From NCBI GenBank assembly GCA_964213345.1, contig CAXOVX010000016.1:1-62097 (forward strand): 62,097 nucleotides of DNA, given 5' to 3'. Below are positions 46,079 to 55,202 of the stretch, piece after piece (within the stretch, counting starts at the first letter, position 1; each line of letters starts with the position of its first letter). The notes below the pieces were generated by a model. The model was not told the DNA's origin. It did no database searches and saw only the letters and a program-made list of their open reading frames with translations. The translations under genes and the position numbers were made by a program. This DNA comes from CAXOVX01 sp964213345. GTDB taxonomy: Bacteria; Pseudomonadota; Alphaproteobacteria; Rickettsiales; Midichloriaceae.

Positions 46079-47974
46079 CTAACGCTTACAATGTTTTTTT
46101 AAATAAAGCTGAATTGCAACAACAGCTGCTGGTGTGATACCCTGTATGCGTTTCGCATCCGCAATGGTTGCGGGTTTTGTACTCATCAACTTGGCCTTCA
46201 CCTCATTTGATAATGCTTTAACCTCAGAATATAATATATCTTCGGGAATCTTTTGATTACTGTCAGATATGAGCAATCGTATATCTTTTTCTTGCCGCTT
46301 ACTATAACTGCTGTATAAACATTCTATCCGCACTTTCTCTATCACTGCTGGATTTATACTTCCTACAAATTCACAGGGTAGTAATTTTAATACTTTTTCG
46401 ATTTCTACACCCTGCAAGCCGAATATTTCAAGTAAAGATTTTTTTTTGCCATCTGGCAAAGTGATTCCATCTCCTTCTTTTACTGTTTTATTAGTTAAAT
46501 GCACTTTAGCTAGTTCTACCACCAAACGCTCGGTATCTTCACGCATCTTAGAAAATTGCATATATCTTGCTTTCCCTATGATCCCTAATTCTGACGCTTT
46601 TTCAGTTATGCGCGTATCTGCATTATCCGAGCGCAAGCACAAGCGAAATTCTGCTCTAGATGTCATCATCCTATATGGTTCACTTGTTCCATTATGTACT
46701 AAATCATCAATCATTACACCAATATAAGCTTCAGCCCTACTTAAAGTAAACTCTTTATGTTTCAATCCCAATGCAGCATTAATGCCTGCAATTCCCCCTT
46801 GCCCCGCTGCCTCTTCATAACCGGTTGTTCCATTAATTTGCCCTGCTAAGAATAACCCCCTAATTTTTTTTGTCTCTAAAGTACATTTTAATTCACGTGG
46901 ATCTACGTAATTATATTCGATAGCATATCCATATCTGACTATTTTGGCTTTTTCGAGCCCTTTTATTGACCTTACAATCATTTCTTGAACTTCTTCGGGA
47001 AATGCAGTAGAAATGCCGTTAGGATATACTACATCGCAATCTAATCCTTCAGGTTCTAAAAAAATTTGGTGCCTCTGCTTATCAGCAAATCTGTGAATTT
47101 TATCCTCGATGGAGGGACAGTATCGAGGACCCGTAGACTGAATTTGTCCTGAATACATGGGTGATTTCTTGATATTTTGCCGAATGATCTCATGGGTAGT
47201 TTCACTGGTATGCGTAATATAGCACTGTATTTGCGGTTGTATTATTTTTGTTGTTAAAGCTGAAAAAGGTAATGGCACTTCATCTCCTTGCTGTACTTCT
47301 AATCGATCCCAATCTATGCTTGTGCTTAGTAATCTAGGGGGGGTTCCAGTCTTTAATCTACCCATACACATATTGAAAGATCGCAATGTTTGAGCTAATT
47401 TTACACTTGAATTTTCATTATAACGTCCTGCATGTATCCTTCTCTCTCCTATATGTATTAGGCCATCAAGAAATGTACCAGTAGCTAATACAATAGCCTT
47501 ACCGAATATCACAATATCTCCGCACTCAATTCCTCTTACCCTACCATCCTCTACCAATAAATTGGTCACTTCACCAAAATAAAACTCTAAATTGTAATAA
47601 TCCATCATTATATTTTGCACAGCAAGTTTGTATAAAGTTCTATCTACTTGTGCACGTGGCCCCCATACTGCCGGTCCTTTACTATGATTTAGTATTTTAA
47701 AGTGTATAGTAGCCTTATCTGCAGCTTGCGGCATAATACCATCTAGAGCATCAATTTCTCTAACTATGATGCCTTTGCCTACTCCACCGATGGATGGATT
47801 GCATGACATTTCACCTAAGTTTTCTTTATTGTAAGTAATAAGACAAGTATAAGCACCCACCCTTGCAGCGGCTGCAGCGGCTTCACAGCCGGCATGCCCT
47901 CCACCAATTACTATAACATCAAAATCTCTATTTTTAGTGTTGCAGATTATTGGAAAAACATCCTTCGATATCAT
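46079..47974 (-). CDS. mnmG: tRNA uridine-5-carboxymethylaminomethyl modification enzyme MnmG
   Basis: MnmG (GidA) works with MnmE to modify the wobble uridine of several tRNAs. The 631-residue FAD protein starts with VIVIGGGHAGCEAAAAAARVGA, contains MSCNPSIGGVGKGIIVREID and GLFLAGQINGTTGYEEAAGQ, and ends in the tRNA-binding helical domain (RIQGITPAAVVAIQLYLKK). It is the first gene of the mnmG-rsmG-parA operon. The upstream R2 element ends the intergenic space on the 5' side. Confidence 0.97.
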   Translation of the reverse strand: MISKDVFPIICNTKNRDFDVIVIGGGHAGCEAAAAAARVGAYTCLITYNKENLGEMSCNPSIGGVGKGIIVREIDALDGIMPQAADKATIHFKILNHSKGPAVWGPRAQVDRTLYKLAVQNIMMDYYNLEFYFGEVTNLLVEDGRVRGIECGDIVIFGKAIVLATGTFLDGLIHIGERRIHAGRYNENSSVKLAQTLRSFNMCMGRLKTGTPPRLLSTSIDWDRLEVQQGDEVPLPFSALTTKIIQPQIQCYITHTSETTHEIIRQNIKKSPMYSGQIQSTGPRYCPSIEDKIHRFADKQRHQIFLEPEGLDCDVVYPNGISTAFPEEVQEMIVRSIKGLEKAKIVRYGYAIEYNYVDPRELKCTLETKKIRGLFLAGQINGTTGYEEAAGQGGIAGINAALGLKHKEFTLSRAEAYIGVMIDDLVHNGTSEPYRMMTSRAEFRLCLRSDNADTRITEKASELGIIGKARYMQFSKMREDTERLVVELAKVHLTNKTVKEGDGITLPDGKKKSLLEIFGLQGVEIEKVLKLLPCEFVGSINPAVIEKVRIECLYSSYSKRQEKDIRLLISDSNQKIPEDILYSEVKALSNEVKAKLMSTKPATIADAKRIQGITPAAVVAIQLYLKKHCKR

Positions 47975-47995
47975 TGTGGTTCTGTGCCCATCACG

Positions 47996-48143
47996 CTAGA
48001 CCTCTTTCGAAACTCTACCTCTGATATAAACTGCTGCGTTACTCTAATGTTCAAATCTTCATGTATATCCAATACATTGTGGTTCTGTGCTCCATATACT
48101 CCCTGCACTTTATCATCATAAGCGAGCTTTGAAAGAAGTCTAT
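47996..48143. repeat. R2 dispersed element, intact reference copy
   Basis: The ends CTAGACCTCTTTCGAAACTC and GAGCTTTGAAAGAAGTCTA are inverted repeats of about 19 bases. The interior has TATAAACTGCTGCGTTACTC and ACATTGTGGTTCTGTGCTCC. It fills the gap between mnmG and the methyltransferase gene and overlaps the latter's stop codon. Confidence 0.75.
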
Positions 48144-49096
48144 TCATTATCAGTACTCAATGATTGCTGTTTTTTCGATTTTTCGGCAATTAAGATAACA
48201 TTTTCTCTACCATCTAACTCATATGCTTCTGAGCAGTAATCAAGTGGTATCATACCAGACTCCAGCACTTTAAAGCCCGCTTCTATCAATAAACGACGTA
48301 GCACTACGTCATCTAAAAACATGAACGAATCTTGGTGCATATTTCCCTTTACTTGCTCACTTGTTACATCTGGATTTATATAAGGTAGTAATGAGCTTAC
48401 GTAACCGGGATAAGCATCACCATCACTTAACCTTTTTTCGTATTCCGGAATAAAAGATTCAAAGCGTTTTATATATGGTGTTACTGCAATGATATACACC
48501 CTCCCTTCATCTTTTAATACATCAAAGATTTTTCTGATAGATGCTTTAAGTTTTTCCGGATCAAAAAAATGTAACACACGGGCAATAAGGACAGCGTCGT
48601 AAAAATTATTTTTTAAATCTATGTGCTCTGGGAAATCACCAACTAAGAAGCTCACATTATCTGCCGCGATTGCGCTAATTTTACCCGCTACAATAGCGTC
48701 ATGAACGCGCCTTGCAGCAATAAGAACATGCCGCTCATCCATATCATTTACATGATATACCACATCAGGAGCGTATTGCAGTGCCTGCAGCAGCACATTA
48801 CCATATGCAGCACCTATTTCAAGCACTGTTTTCCCTGCTAGGTTTTTTAAAAACTGCGATGTCACATAATCTATACGCGGCGACATTGCACCTTTCCGAT
48901 TTACAGTTTGTATACGCCCATCTTTTTCTGCAGCAGGCATAGATAAATGTAATGCGTTAGCCTTTGACACTCCTTCTTTGTAAGAAAAAGTAGTAGCTAT
49001 AGCTGGAAATGAAAATGATATTAGGGAAAGTGCAAACAAACAATTTAATACATAAAAGAATTTTTTTGTATATGATGACATATGTTGTCTCAGCAA
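48140..49096 (-). CDS. Exported class I SAM-dependent methyltransferase, target unknown
   Basis: The 318-residue protein has an N-terminal leader (positive KK, then FYVLNCLFALSLISFSF and PAIATTF with an AxA-like cleavage site near residue 35). A Rossmann methyltransferase domain follows with motif I TVLEIGAAYGNVLLQAL, motif II-like VYHVNDMDERHVLIAARR and motif IV YDAVLIARVLHFFDP. An exported SAM-dependent enzyme is unusual because SAM is absent from the periplasm, so action outside the bacterium, in a host cell, is an attractive inference. The 3' end overlaps an R2 repeat, so the last few residues may derive from it. Confidence 0.82.
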   Translation of the reverse strand: MLRQHMSSYTKKFFYVLNCLFALSLISFSFPAIATTFSYKEGVSKANALHLSMPAAEKDGRIQTVNRKGAMSPRIDYVTSQFLKNLAGKTVLEIGAAYGNVLLQALQYAPDVVYHVNDMDERHVLIAARRVHDAIVAGKISAIAADNVSFLVGDFPEHIDLKNNFYDAVLIARVLHFFDPEKLKASIRKIFDVLKDEGRVYIIAVTPYIKRFESFIPEYEKRLSDGDAYPGYVSSLLPYINPDVTSEQVKGNMHQDSFMFLDDVVLRRLLIEAGFKVLESGMIPLDYCSEAYELDGRENVILIAEKSKKQQSLSTDNE

Positions 49097-49289
49097 TAAA
49101 AAGGTATCGTACCGGAAATCTACTTCAAAACAGCACCAACGAGTTGAACAAAATTCAAAAAATCCTTAAAGAATAAAATAAAAACACCCTCAGTCTATCA
49201 TCATTACACTTACTATAAAATTAATTTCTCAGTAACGATTCGAACTATGTCATAATAAGGCTACGAGGTGGTGATGCTTTGGACGCTAG

Positions 49290-49423
49290 GTCGTGTGTAG
49301 ACGCCGGTATGATATCAAAGAAGCTATAAGTTTGCAACAAGCATTTTGTGCGGACCCAAGTCTGGAGTAGTACAATCTTTTGAATTGCTCGAATTTACCA
49401 AATATATTCTCAATAGTTGTGCA
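49290..49423 (-). pseudogene. IS5-type transposase C-terminal remnant
   Basis: The minus strand reads TTIENIFGKFEQFKRLYYSR and LGSAQNACCKLIASLISYRR, parallel to the fragment at 1-159 (TIFGKLKQFQRLWHSRFRS). Only the last ~45 residues are present. No other feature is visible in 49097-49289. Confidence 0.7.
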
Positions 49424-49505
49424 TGTTTGAATTTTGACAATTCATTCATAATGCTATCTTTGTACCACTCTATCTCATCTCCAAATTATAATAATTTTGG
49501 AGCAT
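49424..49505 (-). pseudogene. Fragment related to the 3' part of the ankyrin-protein gene
   Basis: The plus-strand text TTTGAATTTTGACAATTCAT, AATGCTATCTTTGTACCACTC and AATTTTGGAGCATTTTG matches 42867-42953 of the ankyrin gene in order and orientation (TTTGAATTTTGATAATTCAT, GATGCTATCTTTATATAACTC, GATTTTGGAGCATGAG). It is a relic of a second family member, joined to an IS remnant. Confidence 0.6.
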
Positions 49506-49564
49506 TTTGTAAATATGATTAAAATATTATATAAATATTGAGATTTTAATCCATCATTAGTAAG

Positions 49565-50345
49565 ATAGCCAAGATGGGAAGACCCCATATAGCAAGGATT
49601 TTAGGGAGATAGCGCTTAAACAAATTGAAGATGGAGAAGATATAGAAGAGGTATGTATGATGGTAGGCATTAGCAAAACATCGGTATTTCGCTGGGAAAG
49701 TCTGAAGAAAGAAAGTGGCGATGTAAGTCCGAATGGCAATAAGCCAACTAAAGCAAATTATGAACAGTAGATGCAAATTATTACAGGAAATCCGAATTTG
49801 ACACAGAAAGAAATAGGTGCGATGATCGGAATGACTGCAACTAACATATGTCGCGTCTTTCGAAGGATGAGGGTTGTTTTCAAAAAAAACGCTTTACAAA
49901 GAAGCAGACTTCAAGACAAAAGAAGAGTTTTTAGAGAAAATATCATCAATATCTCGAGATAATTTGGTGTATGTTAACGAAAGTGGAATACAGAAATATC
50001 TTTATAAACCCGAAGTAAGGCTAAGGAATGGATAATATAATGCGATAAGATGGAGATATGATATCTGTTTAAAGGAGCCGATAAAGGGTAACAAAGAAGG
50101 AATATATGGAAATAGATTTTACAGGAATATATTGTTATGTTGATGATTTTTGCAAAGGATTTATAATTTGGTTGGAAATACATTTATAAAAGGCAAGGAC
50201 AACGAAAGGCAAGAGGAGTAGGAAGAGCAATATGAGCCTTAGCGAGATAGTAACGAGAATGTTAGGCTACCAAGAAAGTAAGTTTAGTTGTTTTCTGGGA
50301 CTGATGCTGGATGGTTTGTATTTTCAGGAGTTAAAGACGCTATTA
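49565..50345 (+). pseudogene. IS630-type transposase, long decayed copy
   Basis: Fragments in several frames read DFREIALKQIEDGEDIEEVC, MMVGISKTSVFRWESLKKES, then from 49771 MQIITGNPNLTQKEIGAMIG, followed by DNLVYVNESGIQKYLYKP and LGLMLDGLYFQELKTLLFE. This covers the helix-turn-helix and the first part of the DDE domain. There are several stops and shifts. Scraps of the same element lie at 6640, 33945 and (inverted tail) 27228. Confidence 0.8.
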
Positions 50346-50399
50346 TTTGAATGATTTTAGCTAAGGAATGTGCCTTATAGACTGCGTTTAAAATTTATT

Positions 50400-50600
50400 A
50401 TTTAAGTTGCAGCAATAAGCACTTAAATAGCCCATGAACTCCGTAACCTTTGTAATTAGCTGGCAACTTAACTGCTGATAACTCACCACTAATTGCCGCA
50501 AAATCAAATAATGCCTTGAAACTCCTCTATTGATTATCCCTAGATACCAACTCTTCCAAACTCACCATTACTATTTGACTTAATACCATTCACCTACCAT
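50400..50600 (-). pseudogene. N-terminal remnant of family A IS4/IS5-group transposase
   Basis: The minus strand reads VSLEELVSRDNQ, a stop, then SFKALFDFAAISGELSAVKL and NYKGYGVHGLFKCLLLQL. This is the N-terminal region missing from the remnants at 5690 and 26790. Confidence 0.7.
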
Positions 50601-50694
50601 TTATCTTGCCCACTTCCATCAATAATACCTTAATTTATCTCATCTCGTACCAGCCCCATACAAGGAAACTTGCGATACAAAGTTATTCGAATTT

Positions 50695-50886
50695 TTGATT
50701 GAAATTTTTCTGATACCTGCGTTAAAGCCTGGTCAGGCGGTCATCATGGATAACGTTAGCTTCCATAAATCACAAAATACAAGAAAAATGATAGAAGAGG
50801 CAAAATGTTATCTGTTATTTTTACCTCCTTATTCACCAGATTTAAATCCAATCGAGAAATTTTTGGCCAATTTAAAGGGTAGGTAG
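50695..50886 (+). pseudogene. IS630-type transposase C-terminal part
   Basis: An open frame of 63 residues reads LIPALKPGQAVIMDNVSFHK, then KCYLLFLPPYSPDLNPIEKF and LANLKGR, i.e. the second Asp and the Glu of the DDE triad. The N-terminal half is lacking. It is nearly identical to the remnant at 29692-29838. Confidence 0.85.
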
Positions 50887-51097
50887 GCAAAATATTGAAA
50901 AATACTCTTCTTTCTTTAGCAGATGCTGTAGATGCTGCCTAAACACTATGATGATGATGGTAGCTTTCCCGGTGAGATCTAGGGTGTCTCGCACTACAAG
51001 AATTATTTGATGACATTGCCGCAGGTCTTATTTGATTGCGTCATTGTTTATAAAATCGATTGCCTCTCTCTCACTGCTTGATTTTACCAAAACAGTG

Positions 51098-51950
51098 GAT
51101 ATTTGATCGTCACAACGTTACCTTCGTATTGATGACTCAAAGCTTTAATGCGGCCAGCTCTATGGGGTGCTTGATGCTCAATGCGCTCTTGAGCTTTGCG
51201 CAATATGAACGGGAATTCACCGGTGAACGCATCCGCGATAAATTTGCCTCCTCCAAGCAAAAAGGCATGTGGATGGGGAAAAATCCGCCACTGGGGTATG
51301 ATGTGGTTGAACGCAAACTTGTGATTAACACGGTGGAAGCCAAATTAATTGAGCATATCTTTACGCGGTTTTTAGTGCTGGCATCTACCACACATTTAGC
51401 TAAAGAATTAAATAATGATGATTATCGATCCAAACAAATTTACCGCTAAAACGGGTCATTGGCGGGGCCAAATTCACCAAGGCATCACTGCGTCGCATCC
51501 TCATAAACCCAGTTTATATAGGCAAAATACGTTAGTTTCCCGATCGCACGAGGGTATCATCGACCAAGATTTATAGGGATCGTGCCCAGGCAACTTTTAA
51601 AACAGCGCCCAAACGAAATCCAGCCTTTTGTAAATCACCTGTTCATCTATTGCCAAGCCTGTGGCATACCCATGACACCTACGTACACTGCAAAAAAACA
51701 GCATACCGCTATTACACCTGCAGTAACGTACTGCGAGCGGGTGCCATGGCATTAATTCCTACCTTGCCGCTGGTGAGGTTGAGCATTTTGTGATTCAACA
51801 GGTACGCCATGTTTTAAAATCACTCGAAGTGGCAGCGCAAACAAACCTGTTATTGGAAAATGTCGGTTTAAACAAAACGCAGGTGTTTTTATTACTCAGG
51901 TGTTTTTATTACTCAAAGACATTGATACTGTTTGGCAGAATTTATTCCCC
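51098..51950 (+). pseudogene. Large serine recombinase (phage/ISXc-type integrase), decayed
   Basis: The best part is SFNAASSMGCLMLNALLSFA, QYEREFTGERIRDKFASSKQ and KGMWMGKNPPLGYDVVERKL, the hinge of the resolvase domain and the start of the recombinase domain. Later frames give ALRRILINPVYIGKI, zinc-ribbon-like traces, and VIQQVRHVLKSLEVAAQTNLL. The catalytic N-terminal serine region is missing. Base composition looks less AT-rich than the neighbouring genes, consistent with recent arrival from another bacterium. Confidence 0.75.
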
Positions 51951-52090
51951 ATCGAGCAACAAAAAATAATACCCTTCAGGTAACCAAGTTGGTTTAAATA
52001 ACACAAAATTGCACCATTCTTGAGCTTCATTCCAAGAAGCATTAATGGGATCGCTAATTGTAGCTGTTTTAAAAATAAAATGATTTCTTG
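51920..52090 (-). pseudogene. Short decayed coding fragment, unknown
   Basis: The minus strand reads SRNHFIFKTATISDPINASW, NEAQEWCNFVLFKPTWLPEG and YYFLLLDG before a stop. It follows the GNAT remnant on the same strand. No family is assigned. Confidence 0.4.
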
Positions 52091-52106
52091 ACATTTCGGA
52101 TTCCTA

Positions 52107-52530
52107 CAAATTCTTTTTCGTGTAATAACGTTGATGCCCAGGAGGACAATCTCCAAGAACGCCAAAAATTTCATAACCAGCTTTCAGATAAAAAATCCTT
52201 CGCCTGCCAATCAAATGTACCTAAATGCGATAGGCTAGCACCCATTGCTTTAGCTTCACTTTCAACCTTGTTCAGCAAGCGACTGCCGAGTTGTACTACG
52301 ATGGTCCTCATCGACAGCCAAAACATCGATGTAGACAATTCCCCAACAATACATTAATGCATTGATTCCAGCGATGATGTTGCCTTGCTCGCCTTTGATA
52401 TGAAAATTCAAACTGACAAAGTCTTTATCCTGTGTAAACGGAACTTAGCTGCTATTGAATGTAGCAATTTTTTCGTCTACAAACTGCATTTCCTTTTCAC
52501 TGCTGATGGCGATGTCCCAGATTATAATAC
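52107..52530 (-). pseudogene. GNAT family acetyltransferase, decayed
   Basis: Joined minus-strand frames read EMQFVDEKIATFNSS, KDFVSLNFHIKGEQGNIIAG, GIVYIDVLAVDEDHR, then LLNKVESEAKAMGASLSHLG, TFDWQAKDF and GYEIFGVLGDCPPGHQRYY. The order is that of a complete GNAT protein with the acetyl-CoA site, broken by several single-base shifts. Confidence 0.75.
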
Positions 52531-52535
52531 ATTCC

Positions 52536-52690
52536 TCAGGAGTTCACCTTTAAAATTTTCCTAAGAAAAATTCTTGAATGCTCATACCAATATTTCTTTA
52601 TTTTGCCCACGCGTTCATAGCTACTTTCCAAATAAAATGCTTTCGCTTGAAAGTCCAAAATACAGCCCCTTTTAATGGCCCCTTGCTATA
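52536..52690 (-). pseudogene. Second GNAT acetyltransferase remnant, C-terminal end
   Basis: The minus strand reads CILDFQAKAFYLESSYERVG and KIKKYWYEHSRIFLRKIL, the last strand-helix region of a GNAT protein. Its N-terminal part is not recognisable upstream. Confidence 0.6.
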
Positions 52691-52839
52691 CTGCAGCTAG
52701 CAATTTCTTGCTGTATCCTCTCTCTAAGATTTTCATGAACCCATAATACATCAATATATATCGATTCTTTGTGGAAAAATGCCTGTATTCCACCAAATAT
52801 TTCTCCTGAGTCGTTTTTTTTAAACTGAAAAATCTTTTG

Positions 52840-53400
52840 AATCAGGCTCACCCATTATATGCTTATTAAACGAAATTAGATCTTTTCTTACAACATCATT
52901 ATCAGCTTGACCAGATGTGTGATCAACGATCACTTTGTTGATAATTCAGTTGTACCTAAATCTTTAACGATTGCTTTGCCATTCCAATTTGCTAATTTAT
53001 CCCAAGCACTGAAAATCCAGTCCATGCCAACAATCTTCCTTCGGAACATGCCGCCTCCACTTTGGGTCTTGATAATGTATGCGTAACCAAGGCGACCAAT
53101 TCAACATGTTTTGATACGGGGCCCATGGCGCTACGCTTTTTGAGGTGTTGAATGTGCTCAAAATCATTAACATCCAGAAGGCAGAAATTAATTTTCTCTA
53201 ACTGCTTGGCGGAAGGGCAGGCTAATATTTCACCTAAAACAATTTGGTCAGGCAAGCATACGTCTTTGCCATCACTCAATAATTTCTGCAACCACTTTTC
53301 AGTAGATTCCTGACGCCATTTTTTACTACGCCTTCTGATACGCCAGTATCATCAAAATCGTATACAGAAACAGAATTGCCTAAGATTTTCTTCAAATTTT
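52840..53400 (-). pseudogene. Decayed kinase-like or ATPase gene
   Basis: Minus-strand frames give KKILGNSVSVYDFDDTGVSE, a longest open part at 52992-53291 (DQIVLGEILACPSAKQLEKI, NFCLLDVNDFEHIQHLKKRS), and then traces such as NMLNWSPWLRIHYQDPKW. These resemble C-terminal parts of small P-loop kinase-like proteins. Frameshifts separate all of them. The assignment is tentative. Confidence 0.45.
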
Positions 53401-53500
53401 AATGAAGGTAACGTATATATCTCAACATTATTTGACAGCAAAATGAGTAAAGTACCTAAAGGCGACACTAAAACGACATGATGCATTTTTTAAAAAAGCT

Positions 53501-54388
53501 ATGCTAAACCCAAAGGTAGCAGAAGAATTTTTTGAACTACACTTACCCATCACGTATATTAGAGAAAGTAGATTTAAATACACTAACATCGCAAAAAGAA
53601 AGCTTTCTAGACAATACCTTAGGCAAAGGCTCGTAGATATGCTTTCCCCTGTGCAATTTGGTCAAAATCCAGGGTACTTTTATTTAGTAGTAGAGCAACA
53701 AACCAAGCCAGATTACTGGATGTCCTTTAGATTGTATAAATATATGCTCCGAATTTGTGACATGCATCTAAAGAAACATCAAAAAGATAAGCATTTACCG
53801 CTAGTTTGTCCGATTGTATTTTACACTGGCTTAGAAAAATATAATGCACCAGTAGATCTATGGAGTCTGTTTACAGATGCCAAACTTGCTAAATCCTTTT
53901 TCGTTGAACCATTCCAATTAATAGAGTTGCAGAAAATAGAAGATCAAGAACTAAAAAAGCATGTATGGGCGGGTATTATGGAGTTTGTGATGAAAAGAAT
54001 TTTTGAAAAAGATATTTTTCCATTCTTACAGTCCATCGAGGCATTGTTAGCAGAAATTAGTAAACAAGATTTAGGTTACTTAGAAGCTATTTTATGCTAT
54101 ACCTTAGAGCAAGCGGAAAGTGAAAAAGGTGAAGAAGTGGTGAATTTATTTAAACAGGTAGTCTCTGAGGAAAATAGAGGTAGCATTATGTCTATAGCAG
54201 ATAGATTAAGAGAACAAGCTAAACAAGAAGGTATACAAACTGGGATGCAGCAAGGTAAATTTGAGGGTAAACGAGAGATAGCACTCAAAATGTTATCTGA
54301 GAGGGTAAACTTAAGCTTAATTAGCAAGGTTACCGGTATATCTGAATCAGAATTAAAAGGGTTAGAGAACAAGCTAATACAGTATTAA
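53501..54388 (+). CDS. Rpn-family recombination-promoting nuclease / PD-(D/E)XK transposase-like protein
   Basis: This family has a PD-(D/E)XK nuclease fold (YhgA/RpnA type) and can nick DNA and raise recombination; copies multiply in symbiont genomes. The 295-residue frame shows PKVAEEFFELHLPITYI, FGQNPGYFYLVVEQQTKPDY (the E-x-Q-type active site strand), LPLVCPIVFYTGLEKYN and a C-terminal helix RLREQAKQEGIQTGMQQGKF typical of the family. The conserved start H-D-A-F-F-K-K lies in the same frame before 53501, but the plausible ATG at 53443 with MSKVPKGD is one base out of frame, so the gene may be frameshifted near 53467. If translated from 53501 it lacks the HDxFF helix. Confidence 0.75.
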   Translation: MLNPKVAEEFFELHLPITYIRESRFKYTNIAKRKLSRQYLRQRLVDMLSPVQFGQNPGYFYLVVEQQTKPDYWMSFRLYKYMLRICDMHLKKHQKDKHLPLVCPIVFYTGLEKYNAPVDLWSLFTDAKLAKSFFVEPFQLIELQKIEDQELKKHVWAGIMEFVMKRIFEKDIFPFLQSIEALLAEISKQDLGYLEAILCYTLEQAESEKGEEVVNLFKQVVSEENRGSIMSIADRLREQAKQEGIQTGMQQGKFEGKREIALKMLSERVNLSLISKVTGISESELKGLENKLIQY

Positions 54389-54564
54389 TCTTGTGTGATG
54401 GCTATATGTTATAATATAATGGTATATGACGCATAGCAATAAGTTTGCTTTCCGATTAAATTTCAACTACTACAAAACTTAGCATTCATCGCAGTCCACC
54501 CTGACTTACGCTTCTTACTCCTTTGTCTAACCCATTGTTACCCACTCGTAAGTTAAATTTCCTT
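54389..54564. other. Short intergenic stretch after the nuclease gene
   Basis: A TATAATATAATGG run near 54410 resembles a -10 region but has no clear -35 or downstream plus-strand gene. Nothing else is recognised. Confidence 0.3.
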
Positions 54565-55200
54565 CTAAAACCAAAACCATATACCAGCATATCCATCTCT
54601 AAATGTTAAGCCAGTTAATTTATTAGTTTTTATCGCATCTTTTAAGATAGAAGAGCATACTAAAGGTGTACATGTCGTTGTTTCCCTAGCAAAATGCAAT
54701 TTATCTCCTAAACAATCTGGCCTAAAATAGCACTTGTCTTCTTCGTACATATCGTATGATTTTCGCCTTGCTTCTGGTTTTAGAATAGAGCGTTCATGAT
54801 TTATACAATCTATTCTATTTAAAACATTTATTAGTTTATATTCTGTAATGATATGACCACCTGGCATAATGATATTAGCTGGCAAAGCCTCGAATTGACC
54901 ATGTGCCACATCTTCTAGTACTTGCAATGCACCTGGATTGGCTAACAGCACTGTAGCACTACTATTATGCAGAAAATCCCATTGTAGTATATACTCTAAT
55001 TTTCCCCATTTCGTATCTTCTACATTAAAAATGATTGGTAATGTATTTTTATTAGGATCAAATTTTTCACCAGACATAAAATTTGTATAATAACCAGGTT
55101 GCTTGTTATCCCACATTACATACTGTGTTGGAGGGCATCTACCATCAAATGCAACAAACCAAGCTCTATTTTTCATATTTTTTCTTAAATTCTTTGTCAT
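54565..55200 (-). CDS. Imm11-like immunity protein (DUF1629 type), partner of the AHH toxin
   Basis: A 211-residue protein from ATG at 55198-55200 (MTKNLRKNMKN), with AAGGA 8 bases upstream. The frame is open further upstream, but that part is inside toxin 1. It shows WFVAFDGRCPPTQYVMWD near the start, NIIMPGGHIITEYKLINVLNRID in the middle and ends ILKDAIKTNKLTGLTFRDGY, which follows the Imm11 layout in which a C-terminal L-T-G-x-x-F closes the fold. Imm11 proteins often neighbour AHH nuclease toxins. Its presumed role is to bind and neutralise toxin 1. A close paralogue lies at 61584-62097. Binding specificity is inferred. Confidence 0.75.
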   Translation of the reverse strand: MTKNLRKNMKNRAWFVAFDGRCPPTQYVMWDNKQPGYYTNFMSGEKFDPNKNTLPIIFNVEDTKWGKLEYILQWDFLHNSSATVLLANPGALQVLEDVAHGQFEALPANIIMPGGHIITEYKLINVLNRIDCINHERSILKPEARRKSYDMYEEDKCYFRPDCLGDKLHFARETTTCTPLVCSSILKDAIKTNKLTGLTFRDGYAGIWFWF

Positions 55201-55202
55201 AA

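Noticed and set aside
49771..49962. Short independent DNA-binding protein
   Set aside because: Its helix-turn-helix is part of the IS630 transposase remnant that continues on both sides in other frames.
51060..51449. Active serine integrase marking a prophage
   Set aside because: The catalytic N-terminal domain is absent and the rest is broken by many shifts; no phage structural genes are present.
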